DNA of 64,000 bases, taken from assembly GCF_029382225.1 (NCBI RefSeq), contig NZ_JARLTC010000011.1, positions 1 through 64,000 of the forward strand, in the 5' to 3' direction. The DNA comes from Spongiactinospora sp. TRM90649 (GTDB taxonomy: Bacteria > Actinomycetota > Actinomycetes > Streptosporangiales > Streptosporangiaceae). Below are positions 1 to 7,637 of the stretch, piece after piece (positions within the stretch are counted from its first letter, which is position 1; the number at the start of each line of letters is the position of its first letter). The notes under the pieces were generated by a model that searched no databases, was not told where the DNA came from, and saw nothing but the letters and a program-made list of their open reading frames with translations. The translations under genes and the position numbers were made by a program.

Positions 1-57
1 GCCTGCGCCGATGGTACTGCACTGGGGACGGTGTGGGAGAGTAGGTCGCCGCCGCAC
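1..57 (+). rRNA. rrf: 5S ribosomal RNA, 3' end (partial)
   Basis: The first bases match the conserved 3' half of actinobacterial 5S rRNA, including the GCGCCGATGGTACTGC segment and the GTGGGAGAGTAGG loop E / helix IV segment, and end in the helix I strand at about base 57. The 5' half lies outside the window. The strong terminator that follows indicates that this is the end of an rRNA operon. The exact last base is estimated from homologues. Confidence 0.93.
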
Positions 58-74
58 GATCTTTGAATATGAAG

Positions 75-120
75 GGGAGGGGTTCCCGCGCTTCGGCGCT
101 GGGAGCCCCTCCCTTTTTTT
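75..120 (+). terminator. Rho-independent terminator of the rRNA operon
   Basis: GGGAGGGG (75-82) pairs with CCCCTCCC (106-113). The stem continues through TTCCC/GGGAG and GCGC/GCGC around a TTCG tetraloop at 92-95, with one bulged T at 100, and seven T residues follow (114-120). This is an unusually complete intrinsic terminator for a GC-rich genome and fits the end of an rRNA transcript. Confidence 0.93.
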
Positions 121-650
121 GTTGGCCGCACGTCGTCACGTGCACTGCTACCGGATGCTCGGGTCGTTCGAGGATGCCGAGGACACCGTGCAGGAGACGT
201 TCCTCCGCGCCTGGCGGCGGCGAGAGACCTTCGCGGGGCGGTCGACGTTCCTGGTCTGGCTGTACGGGATCGCCACCAACGCCTGCCTGGACCTGCTCGC
301 CAAGTGCCGTCCGGAGCCCGCGACCGGCGGCGAGGTGCTGTGGCTGCGGCCGTACCCGGACCGGCTGCTCGACGAGCTTGCGCAGCTTTACCGACGCCAG
401 CGTGGCCACGGACATCGACCGGCTCGCCGCGCTGCTGCGGGACGACGTCCGCGGCTCGATGCCGCCCACGCCGGGCTTGTTCGTCGGCCGCGACGCGGTG
501 GTGAACGACTGGGTCGTTCACGGCTTCGCGGGCATGAAGGACCTGCGCGCCGTCCTCACCTCCATGAACCGGCAGCCCGCCGTCGCCTTCTACCACTGGC
601 GGGCGCCGGAGGGCGCGTACGAGCCGCTGACCATCGCGGCACGGAGTAGT
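119..650 (+). pseudogene. ECF sigma factor with SnoaL-like tail, decayed
   Basis: The reading frame from 119 carries sigma-70 region 2 (HCYRMLGSFEDAEDTVQETF, then the LRAWRRRETF segment) and stops resembling the family after PYPDRLLDE near 375. The match then resumes in a different frame (about 385-640) with the SnoaL-like C-terminal domain, from LAALLRDDVRGSMPPTPG to AVAFYHWRAPEGAYEPL. The roughly 130 residues that should lie between, including region 4 (the -35-binding helix-turn-helix), are gone. There is no plausible start codon or ribosome-binding site, because the gene runs straight out of the T-run of the rRNA terminator, and the C-terminus is replaced by unrelated sequence. This is an internal deletion plus end losses in an ECF41/SigJ-like gene; it cannot make a working sigma factor. 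Confidence 0.85.
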
Positions 651-904
651 CGCGGTGCGGAACCCCGGCCGTCGTACGGCGAGGGTGCGCATCGTCACCC
701 CCAAGGCAAGCGCCCTCTCTTGCCACTCAACACACCCCTGCGCCAGTCACCGAATGATGAAGGACGCCATGAACAGCAGCAATGACACCGGGGTCGTCGC
801 AGGCCCGGCATCGGGCGGCACCAGCCGCACTCGCCGCCTCCCCGGGCTCGCCGGCAGGAGCCTCCGCAACCGGACCGATTGACGAGGCGGACGAGGACGC
901 CGAG
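651..904. other. Non-coding stretch, no gene seen
   Basis: Between the decayed sigma factor and the terminator of the hydrolase gene I see no reading frame with family resemblance, good start signals or actinobacterial codon bias. It may be further remnant of whatever replaced the sigma-factor C-terminus. Confidence 0.6.
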
Positions 905-951
905 GGCGCTCCCGGTCGCGACGGCGCTACGCCGTCACGACCGGGAGCGCC
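905..951 (-). terminator. Large hairpin, likely terminator of the hydrolase gene
   Basis: GGCGCTCCCGGTCG (905-918) is the exact reverse complement of 938-951. Inside it GACGGC (920-925) pairs with GCCGTC (931-936), leaving a 5-base loop. The hairpin begins 16 bases after the stop of the minus-strand hydrolase gene. There is no T-run, as is common for actinobacterial terminators. Confidence 0.75.
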
Positions 952-966
952 ACCTGCTGACGCGGG

Positions 967-1821
967 TCAGCCGGTGGTGGTGAGAAGCCAGGGGCGGATG
1001 ATCGGCAGGACGGTTGCCGCCTGCATGGCCTTGGAGTGGTCTAGGCCGTCCAGGAGGCGGACCTCCCAGCCGAGTGCTTCCAGTTCGGTGCGGTGGCGGG
1101 CCAGTTCGCCGCCGATGCTGACGTGGACGCCGCCCCAGCGTTCGGAGTAGGCGATCTCGTCGGCCGAGCCGGCGAAGCACAGGCGTGGGCAGGTGATCTG
1201 GGCCTGCGCGGCTCGGTCGTCGAAGTCGCGCAGGCCCTCGTAGAGGGTGAGGAACTGCTGGGCCTGGTCCCGCGTCAGGGTGACGTCGGCGGAGTCCCAG
1301 TCGTACTCGCCGGTGTCGTCGCGTGCGGGCGCGGACGGGGTCGTGCTCTGGGCCGTGCCGCCCGACATGTCGTACGTCACCTGGGTGACCCGGAGCATCG
1401 GCGCGTACGGCCCGCCGAGCGGCGGGAATCCGCCCATGACCAGCCCGGACAGCCGGTCGGTCCGCATCGCCAGTTGCAGGCCGCTGAGCGCCAGCCACGA
1501 GTAGCCGTAGTAGGCGAACCGCTTGGCTCCCACCGCGTCGGCGACGGCGAGCAGGTCGGCGGCGATGTTGGCGGGCGTCAGCGTGTCCGGCTTGGGGTTC
1601 TCCAGCACGTGGTTCTCATAGCCGAAGGCGATCACCTGGAAGGCGTCGGCGAGTCCGTCGATGAAGCTGCGTCCCAGGGCGGGGTCGGTGCCCCAGGCGC
1701 GCATCTCCTCGGCGCGCGGGCCCTCGACGGGCCGGGGGTCGATGGGCAGGAGCAGGGCGGGTCCGGTTCCGTGGACCTCGATCGAGATGGTGCTTCCGTC
1801 GTGCAGGGTCGCTTCCGACAT
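967..1821 (-). CDS. Alpha/beta hydrolase
   Basis: 284 residues, a complete alpha/beta-hydrolase fold protein without signal peptide or membrane segment, so probably cytoplasmic. The nucleophile elbow is GYSWLAL (the usual GxSxG has Leu in place of the last Gly), the acid residue lies in FAGSADEIAY and the histidine in LDGLDHSKAM near the C-terminus. The ATG start has a GGAGGA ribosome-binding site at 1828-1833. Substrate is not predictable; the closest general type is esterase/lactonase-like hydrolases. The gene stands alone and has two palindromic operator-like sites directly upstream, so it is probably controlled by a repressor encoded elsewhere. The altered elbow could reduce or change activity. 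Confidence 0.88.
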   Translation of the reverse strand: MSEATLHDGSTISIEVHGTGPALLLPIDPRPVEGPRAEEMRAWGTDPALGRSFIDGLADAFQVIAFGYENHVLENPKPDTLTPANIAADLLAVADAVGAKRFAYYGYSWLALSGLQLAMRTDRLSGLVMGGFPPLGGPYAPMLRVTQVTYDMSGGTAQSTTPSAPARDDTGEYDWDSADVTLTRDQAQQFLTLYEGLRDFDDRAAQAQITCPRLCFAGSADEIAYSERWGGVHVSIGGELARHRTELEALGWEVRLLDGLDHSKAMQAATVLPIIRPWLLTTTG

Positions 1822-1847
1822 GGTCGTCCTCCGTCGATATCGATCTA

Positions 1848-1894
1848 TTTATGGCATAAAGGAATGAGCCCTGAACGATACCTTATGCCATAAA
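1848..1894. promoter_or_regulatory. Two palindromic operator-like sites upstream of the hydrolase
   Basis: TTATGGCATAA at 1849-1859 and TTATGCCATAA at 1883-1893 are each near-perfect palindromes and are reverse complements of each other, so together they form one long inverted repeat (arms extend to TTTATGGCATAA). Centres are 34 bp apart, close to three helical turns, and lie 30-70 bp upstream of the hydrolase start. This layout suits a dimeric repressor (TetR, MarR or GntR type) binding twice; the regulator is not identifiable here. Confidence 0.7.
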
Positions 1895-1916
1895 GAGATG
1901 CTGAGTGGCATGAAGA

Positions 1917-1943
1917 AGCCCGCCCCCGGTCCGGGAGCGGGCT
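1917..1943 (-). terminator. Hairpin downstream of the phosphodiester glycosidase gene
   Basis: AGCCCGC (1917-1923) pairs with GCGGGCT (1937-1943), with further pairing inside the CCCCGG/CCGGG segment. It sits 29 bases past the stop of the minus-strand gene at 1972 and separates it from the hydrolase operators. No T-run follows. Confidence 0.6.
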
Positions 1944-1971
1944 CGTTCTGCCTGGCGGTCGGCGAGGCCGG

Positions 1972-3441
1972 TCAGCGGGTGATGTAGAGGCCGTCGCCCA
2001 CGGTGCGCTCGCGGCCGTCGGAGGGCCGGTTGACGACGCGGTGCCGGACGACCATCGCGGTGGAGCCGCCGCCGTCCAGGTTGATCGCGTTCTTGGCGCC
2101 CAGCCAGCGCATGAGCTGGGCCGCCTCCACCATCGACGCGCCCACGGTCTCGCCGGGCCTGCGGCCGTCCACGGTGGCCAGCACGAGGCCGCCCGAGCGG
2201 GTGACGCCCGCCATGGTGCGCGGGTGGCGGCGCAGGATCATGTTGACCGACGCGTGGCCGTTGGCCTTGGCGGTGATGTTGATGTTGCCGTTCCTGACCA
2301 GGCCGACGCTGCCGCCGATGATGTGGGTCTGCGGGGTGAGCGGGACCGCCTTGCCGGTGCGCAGGTCGATGACCTTGGTCTCCAGGCTGAGCTTCCACTC
2401 CGCCCAGGCGTGCTCGTTGATCCAGGCGGCCGAGTCTCCGCTGCCGTGCAGGACCCACGTGCCGCGCGGCACCGCGCCGCCCGCCTGGCGGACCTTGACC
2501 ACGGTGCCGGTGGCGAGGTCCACGACCGCCTCGGAGCCGCCGTTGGCGGGGGTCTTCTGCCCGAACTCCTCGGTGTAGGCGACCAGCTCGCCGGCCCCCG
2601 CCGCCCGGTTGATGCCCTGGACCTCGTTGGCGCCGTCACTGCCGACCGCCGTGAGCTGGGTCTTCAGCTCGGTGATTCGCGCCGAGCGCCCGTTGAGGAT
2701 CAGCGCACTACGGCCGGGCACGGCCTCGCTGAGCAGCTTGCCGCCCACCACGGAGACGCCCATCGGGTCGCCCTGGAGGTTCTTGGGGGTGTGGATGTTG
2801 AAGAAGCCGCCGTTGACCCCCGCGATCGCCTTGACCTGCTTGGACATCGCCGAGGTGGTCTCCCGCTTGGCCACGCTCTTGCCGACGCTCGCCACGTAGT
2901 TGCCACGGAAGGTCCTGCCGTTCACCATCAGCACGTTCATGTTCCACGGGCCGGTGGTGTCGAAGCCGTCGTCGCCGAGGTAGTCGGTCTTGGCGCGGAC
3001 GCCGGCCTTCTTCAGCTTGGCCACCATCTTGTCGGCCTTGGCCCGCTGCTTGAACGGCCACACGCCGACGCGGACCGCGAAGTACTCCCGCTCCGGGTCG
3101 TCGGCCACGCCGGGGCGGATGAACCGCAGGACGCTGGGCGACTCCCCGGCCTCCTGGACCTCGATCGCCTTGGCGTCGGCGTCGGCCTGGGTGCCGTGGT
3201 CGCGGCCGTTCGGCATGAGGACGGTGACCGCCCAGCCCTCCGTGGCCTTGCCGTATCGGATCTTGAACAGGTCGATCCCCGGCGCGACGGCGGCGCGATC
3301 GCGGGCTGGGACCCCCTGGAGCCCGAGCGGGAATCTGCCCCCCGGGAAACTCGCGGACACGGGCGCCGCAGAGGCGGCCGGTACGGCGGCGACCACGAGA
3401 ACGGTGGCGGCCGACAGGCCGACGATGAAACGACGCGTCAT
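1972..3441 (-). CDS. Secreted phosphodiester glycosidase family protein (NAGPA domain)
   Basis: 489 residues. An N-terminal signal peptide (MTRRF, hydrophobic core, ASAAPVSA cleavage region) marks it as exported. Residues about 90-150 resemble a SPOR-like repeat (AVRVGVWPFKQRAKADKMVA). The rest is the NAGPA/DUF2233 domain, recognisable from AGVNGGFFNIHTP, the central HIIGGSVGLVRNG and the C-terminal NAINLDGGGSTAMV, which is the catalytic signature of N-acetylglucosamine-1-phosphodiester alpha-N-acetylglucosaminidases. Bacterial members are thought to act on glycosyl phosphodiesters in wall polymers or exopolysaccharides. It is transcribed alone; a hairpin follows it. Family assignment is secure, substrate is not. 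Confidence 0.9.
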   Translation of the reverse strand: MTRRFIVGLSAATVLVVAAVPAASAAPVSASFPGGRFPLGLQGVPARDRAAVAPGIDLFKIRYGKATEGWAVTVLMPNGRDHGTQADADAKAIEVQEAGESPSVLRFIRPGVADDPEREYFAVRVGVWPFKQRAKADKMVAKLKKAGVRAKTDYLGDDGFDTTGPWNMNVLMVNGRTFRGNYVASVGKSVAKRETTSAMSKQVKAIAGVNGGFFNIHTPKNLQGDPMGVSVVGGKLLSEAVPGRSALILNGRSARITELKTQLTAVGSDGANEVQGINRAAGAGELVAYTEEFGQKTPANGGSEAVVDLATGTVVKVRQAGGAVPRGTWVLHGSGDSAAWINEHAWAEWKLSLETKVIDLRTGKAVPLTPQTHIIGGSVGLVRNGNINITAKANGHASVNMILRRHPRTMAGVTRSGGLVLATVDGRRPGETVGASMVEAAQLMRWLGAKNAINLDGGGSTAMVVRHRVVNRPSDGRERTVGDGLYITR

Positions 3442-3586
3442 GATGTTGTCTCCGGCGCAAATTCACTGAGGGCGATGATCGTCGGTCAACCATGGTGCCG
3501 ATCTCTGAGCCCGAAAGTCAGCGGAACACGCCAGAAACATCAAGATAGGTATGTCACACCACTGATAAGCAACCACATCGCCGTGC

Positions 3587-5197
3587 TCAGCGGGGTTCCC
3601 GCCGGAACGACTCCAATGCCAGCAGGGCCACGTGCAGTGACAGACAGGACTCGACGTCGTCGAGATCGATGTCCAGAACCCGCTCCAGACGGCGCAGCCG
3701 GTCGTAGAAGGCGGGCCTGGACAGATGCGCCCGCTGGGCGGCCACCGCCTTGTTGCGGCCCGCGTCGAGATAGACGCGCAGGATGCGGGTCAGGTCGCCG
3801 CCGCGATGGGCGTCGTGGGCGAGCAGGGCGGCGAGTTCCCGCTCGGCGAAGGTCTGCAGCCGGGCGTCGTCGCGCAGCAGGTGGAGCAGGCCGCGCAGGC
3901 GCAGGTCGGGCAGGCGGTAGAAGACACGCCCATCGGGCTGGCGGACGGCGACGTCGGCGACCTGTTCGGCCTCCAGGAAGCTGCGCCGCACGTCTTTGAG
4001 CGACTCGACCGTGGACCCGGCGGCCAGGACGAAGGTGGGGCTGAAGGCGGCGCGCAGGCGGTCGGCCATCGAGGTCAGCGCGCTCTCCGCCACCCCACGC
4101 GGGGGTAAGGGGAGCAGCACCGCCACCTTGTCCTCGTCGAGGGTGCCCACCAGGGCGGGCAGTTTGGCGTCGCGGCAGGCGGTGGCGGTGGCCTCTGCCA
4201 GCTCGCCGAGCTTGGCCTGGCCGTCCAGCGCGGTGCCGCCCGCCTCGGTGAGCCGCAGCACCAGGCTGATCAGCTTGCGGCCGGTGAGCGGCACCCCGAC
4301 GGCGCGGGCGCGGGCGGCGGCCTCGTCGGGGTCGGCGTAGGCGTGGGTGAGGATGCCGGTGATGATCGAGCCGTGCGCGTGGCGCTCCAGGCTCTGCTGG
4401 TGGCGTTCCAGCAGGCGGCCGAGGGCGAGCGTGGTCGCGGCGCGCTCGGCGAGCACGATGTCACGCGGCCCAGGACGCTCCTCGCAGAACAGGATGAGCC
4501 GCCCCCAGTCTTGTCCGCGCGCGCCGACCGTGACCACGAGCCAGCCGGAGGTCGCGTCGTAGGCGGTGCGCGCGGCGGGCGCGACCGCCCGGGAACGGGT
4601 CTCCCAGCTCGCCAGCAGGGTGCCGGTGTCGCGGCCCGCGCTCTCGCAGGCGAGCACCTGGTGGGCCAGGTTCTCCAGCAGCACGGGACGGCCGGAGATG
4701 CGGGCGACCTGGCTGAGCACCTGGGCGGGGGAAGCCCCCTCCACCGACAGCTCGGTGAACACCTCGTGCAGGTGCTCGGACGCGCGCAGCTCCTCAAGCT
4801 GGATGTCGATGATCCGTGCGTGGACCGACTCGGTGATCTGCACGAACGGGGTCGCCCGCCCGAGGGTGATCAGCGGCAGGCCGTGTTCCTCGGCGGCTTT
4901 GACGACGTTTCGGGGGAGTTCGGTGAGAAACCGGCGGCCCAGCTCCACGATCAGGCCGGACGCGCCGACCTCCGCCAGCGTGGCGACGAAGTCGGCCAGC
5001 CGCTCGGGCTCCTCGGGCAGCGCGACGCCGGTGGTGAGCACGAGCTCACCACCGCGTAACAGCGGGGCGATGTCGGTGACCTCGCCCACGTGCACCCAGC
5101 GGACGCGGGTGTCCAGACGGTCCGCACCGGCCACGACCGTGGGGTTGCCACGGCGCACGGGCTCCAAGGCCAGGACGTCGGCGATGGTAGGGAGCAC
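3587..5197 (-). CDS. PucR family transcriptional regulator
   Basis: 536 residues. The N-terminal PucR domain begins MLPTIADVLAL and includes RWVHVGEVTDIAPLLRGGEL and LVLTTG, typical of purine-catabolism regulators. The middle is a GGDEF-like/CdaR linker region, and the C-terminus carries the PucR helix-turn-helix (about 465-530, AAQRAHLSRPAFYDRLRRLE). Such proteins control catabolism of purines, amino acids or GABA, usually for adjacent genes. No catabolic gene sits next to this one; it lies 46 bp downstream of a TetR gene on the same strand. The GTG start has no Shine-Dalgarno sequence but is preceded by TAGTGT exactly six bases upstream, so the mRNA is probably leaderless. Confidence 0.9.
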   Translation of the reverse strand: MLPTIADVLALEPVRRGNPTVVAGADRLDTRVRWVHVGEVTDIAPLLRGGELVLTTGVALPEEPERLADFVATLAEVGASGLIVELGRRFLTELPRNVVKAAEEHGLPLITLGRATPFVQITESVHARIIDIQLEELRASEHLHEVFTELSVEGASPAQVLSQVARISGRPVLLENLAHQVLACESAGRDTGTLLASWETRSRAVAPAARTAYDATSGWLVVTVGARGQDWGRLILFCEERPGPRDIVLAERAATTLALGRLLERHQQSLERHAHGSIITGILTHAYADPDEAAARARAVGVPLTGRKLISLVLRLTEAGGTALDGQAKLGELAEATATACRDAKLPALVGTLDEDKVAVLLPLPPRGVAESALTSMADRLRAAFSPTFVLAAGSTVESLKDVRRSFLEAEQVADVAVRQPDGRVFYRLPDLRLRGLLHLLRDDARLQTFAERELAALLAHDAHRGGDLTRILRVYLDAGRNKAVAAQRAHLSRPAFYDRLRRLERVLDIDLDDVESCLSLHVALLALESFRREPR

Positions 5198-5209
5198 TTG
5201 ATGACACTA
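5198..5209 (-). promoter_or_regulatory. Predicted -10 element and leaderless start of the PucR gene
   Basis: On the minus strand TAGTGT (5209-5204) fits the actinobacterial -10 consensus TANNNT and is followed by six bases and then the GTG start at 5197. The start codon would therefore be at or next to +1. No ribosome-binding site is present, which supports leaderless translation. Confidence 0.5.
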
Positions 5210-5243
5210 TCTGATCACGGTGTAAAACAGGCGCGCTCCCGGC

Positions 5244-6005
5244 TTACAGAGTGCGGGCCGTATTCGGCCGGGAACGGCGGGTCTCCAGGCCGTCCAGCAC
5301 GCATGCGAGACCGTAGTCGAAGCGGCTCTCCAGCACGGTGGCGGAATCGGCGCAGAGCTCGCGCTCCTCCCACAGTTCGCGCAGCCGGGGATGGTCGGCC
5401 AGGCCCAGGGCGATGGCGGGCTCGTGCTCGGCCGTCCACTCCTCCTGGGTCATGCCGGAACCGGCCACGCCGTCGCGCCAGGCGGAGTCGGCCGAGGTCA
5501 GGCCCATCACGTAGGCGATCACCGTGGTGACCCCGAAGTCGACGTCGAGCCGGCGGAAGCCGGCGTCGTGGAAGATGACGCTCATCCGCTCGGCCACGCG
5601 CAGCGCGTTCGGCCCGAGGTTGGGCCGCCCGCCCAGCAGTTGGGTGGCCCAGGCGTGGCGCATCAGCGCGCGGCGCAGGCTGTGCGCGAACACGCTGGTG
5701 GCCTCGCGCCAGTCGAGCGAGGCGCTCTCGGGGACCGCGATCTCGCCGAACACCTCGTCCAGGGCCAGGTCGAGCAGTTCGGTCTTGTTGGCGACGTACC
5801 AGTAGATCGAGGTCGCGCCCATGCCCAGCTTGGCGCCCAGGCGGCGCATGCTGAGCGCCTCGCCGCCCTCGGCGTCGAGCAGCTCGATGGTGGCACGGAC
5901 GATCTGCCGGCGGCTCGGCTGGTCTTTCCCGGGGGACCTGCTCTGCTGTGACTTCTCGGCCGCCTCCCTGGCCCAGATGGAGGTGTACTGCGGTTTCGCG
6001 GGCAC
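5244..6005 (-). CDS. TetR family repressor, probable regulator of the adjacent exporter
   Basis: 253 residues. The N-terminal helix-turn-helix occupies about 30-80 (RRQIVRATIELLDAEGGEAL ... SMRRLGAKLGMGATSIYWYV), followed by a TetR_C-type ligand domain. The sequence SIYWYVANKTELLDLALDEV is typical of the TetR_C group that controls drug exporters. The GTG start at 6005 has AAAGGGGG upstream. It is divergent from a DHA2-family MFS transporter across three tandem 15-bp palindromes, so the classic model applies: the repressor blocks the exporter promoter and is released by the exported compound. The ligand is unknown. Confidence 0.92.
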   Translation of the reverse strand: MPAKPQYTSIWAREAAEKSQQSRSPGKDQPSRRQIVRATIELLDAEGGEALSMRRLGAKLGMGATSIYWYVANKTELLDLALDEVFGEIAVPESASLDWREATSVFAHSLRRALMRHAWATQLLGGRPNLGPNALRVAERMSVIFHDAGFRRLDVDFGVTTVIAYVMGLTSADSAWRDGVAGSGMTQEEWTAEHEPAIALGLADHPRLRELWEERELCADSATVLESRFDYGLACVLDGLETRRSRPNTARTL

Positions 6006-6041
6006 CGGTCCCCCTTTCTGCTACGTCGAGTCTAAACGGGG

Positions 6042-6097
6042 TCGCACACTGTTCGAGATTATCGTACGCTGTGCGAGTGGAATCGAACACTGTACGA
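6042..6097. promoter_or_regulatory. Three tandem TetR operators overlapping the exporter start
   Basis: Three 15-bp palindromes fit TCGNACRCTGTNCGA: 6042-6056 (TCGCACACTGTTCGA), 6062-6076 (TCGTACGCTGTGCGA) and 6083-6097 (TCGAACACTGTACGA). Each half-site is TCGNACA/TGTNCGA, with G for A in one position of site 2. Centres are 20 and 21 bp apart, two helical turns, placing bound dimers on one face of the DNA. A -10-like TATCGT (6060-6065) lies between and over sites 1-2, and sites 2 and 3 overlap the predicted GTG start codons of the exporter. Confidence 0.85.
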
Positions 6098-7612
6098 GAC
6101 GGGGGCCGGCGCGACCCCAGACGCTGGTGGATCCTCGCGGTGCTCTGCCTGAGTCTGCTGGTCCTGGTGGTGGACAACACCGTCCTCAACCTCGCGATCC
6201 CCGCGCTGATGCGCGACCTCGGGGCGACCAATGGCGACATCCAATGGATCATCGACGCGTATGTCCTGGTCTTCGCCGGTCTCCTGCTGACCTCCGGCAG
6301 CCTGTCCGACCGATATGGCAGGCGCCGCTTCCTGATCATCGGCCTGGTGGTGTTCGGCGGCGCGTCCGCGCTCGCCACGCTCGCCGTGGAGCCCTGGCAC
6401 CTCATCGCCGCTCGCGCGCTGATGGGCGTCGGCGGCTCGATCCTGATGCCGAGCACCCTGTCGATCCTGATCACCGTCTTCGACGAAGACGAGCGCCGCA
6501 AGGCCATCGCCGGGTGGAGCGCGGTCGCGATGCTCGGCGTCATCGCCGGGCCGACCCTCGGCGGGTTCCTGCTGGAGCACTACTGGTGGGGCTCGGTCTT
6601 CCTGATCAACGTGCCGGTCGCCGTGGTCGCGGTGATCGCCGCCGTGCTGCTGATGCCCGAGACGCGGGGCCCCGCCCGGCGGATCGACCCGCTCGGCGTG
6701 CTGCTGTCCACCAGCGGGATGGCCGCGCTGGTCTACGTGGTGATCTCCGGGCCGCACGCGGGCTGGACCACGCCCGGCTCGCTGGCCGCGATGGCCGTCG
6801 CGGTCCTGGCGCTGGGCGGGTTCGTGGTGTGGGAGACGCGGGCCGAGCATCCGATGCTGCCGCTCGAACTCTTCCGCGACCGCGACTTCAGCGGTTCGTC
6901 GTTCTCGATCGTGCTGATCTCGTTCGGCTCGGGCGCGCTGCTGCTCATGCTCACCCAGTACCTGCAGTTCGTGCTGGGCTACTCGCCGCTTGAGGCCGGG
7001 GTCGCTCTGGTGCCCTACGCGGTGGCGGGGGCGGTCTTCAACGCGGTCGGCGCGGGCCTCGGGCAGAAGGTGAGCAACCGGCTGCTGATCGTCACCGGGC
7101 TGACCGTGATGGGGGCCGGGTTCCTCGTGCTGTCCTTCGTCGGGCCGGTGGACGGCTACGGCACCATGATCACCGCATTGATCGTGATGGGCGTCGGCGG
7201 CGGCCTGGCCGGGCCGTCCGCCTACGCCACGCTCATGGGGGCGGTGCCGCCCGAGCGGGCCGGGGTGGGCTCCGCGCTGAACGACACCGTCCAGCAGGTG
7301 GGCATGGCGCTCAGCGTCGCGGTGCTGGGCAGCGTGCTCGCCGGGGTGTACGCCGGGGGCATGCCGCCGGACGCGCCCGAGGCGGCCCGCTCCTCCATCG
7401 CCGGGGCGCTCGCCCTCGCGGACCCGGCGCTGGCCGAGGCCGCGCGCGGGTCCTTCGTCTCGGCGTTGTCCTTCGGGTCGTGGGTGGGGACGGCGAGCTG
7501 CGTGGCCGCCGCGCTGGTGGCGGGGCTGGTGCTCCGCCGTACGATCCGGCCGACGGCGGAGCCGCCGGACCGGATCGGAGATCCGGAGCGGCCGACGCAG
7601 GCGCCTGTCTGA
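6071..7612 (+). CDS. DHA2 family MFS drug exporter (14 membrane segments)
   Basis: About 513 residues with some 14 hydrophobic segments, the length and layout of the EmrB/QacA DHA2 group. Motif A is visible as GSLSDRYGRRR, motif D1 as the first-helix segment LVVDNTVLNLAIPAL, and motif C as VIAGPTLGGFLLE in helix 5. It sits in the cytoplasmic membrane and would exchange protons for hydrophobic drugs or a secreted metabolite. Two GTG codons (6071 and 6077) can start it and neither has a ribosome-binding site; TATCGT at 6060-6065 suggests a leaderless mRNA. Three operators of the divergent TetR cover its start, so expression should depend on that repressor. Confidence 0.92.
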   Translation: MRVESNTVRDGGRRDPRRWWILAVLCLSLLVLVVDNTVLNLAIPALMRDLGATNGDIQWIIDAYVLVFAGLLLTSGSLSDRYGRRRFLIIGLVVFGGASALATLAVEPWHLIAARALMGVGGSILMPSTLSILITVFDEDERRKAIAGWSAVAMLGVIAGPTLGGFLLEHYWWGSVFLINVPVAVVAVIAAVLLMPETRGPARRIDPLGVLLSTSGMAALVYVVISGPHAGWTTPGSLAAMAVAVLALGGFVVWETRAEHPMLPLELFRDRDFSGSSFSIVLISFGSGALLLMLTQYLQFVLGYSPLEAGVALVPYAVAGAVFNAVGAGLGQKVSNRLLIVTGLTVMGAGFLVLSFVGPVDGYGTMITALIVMGVGGGLAGPSAYATLMGAVPPERAGVGSALNDTVQQVGMALSVAVLGSVLAGVYAGGMPPDAPEAARSSIAGALALADPALAEAARGSFVSALSFGSWVGTASCVAAALVAGLVLRRTIRPTAEPPDRIGDPERPTQAPV

Positions 7613-7637
7613 GCGGGCCGTCCCCCCGTTCGGGCTG

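Noticed and set aside
782..1150. 122-residue plus-strand frame at the end of the hydrolase gene
   Set aside because: It runs antisense through the hydrolase terminator and C-terminus, with no resemblance to any family.
2041..3999. 652-residue plus-strand frame opposite the phosphodiester glycosidase and PucR genes
   Set aside because: It is antisense to genes with clear domains and signal peptide; no family match.
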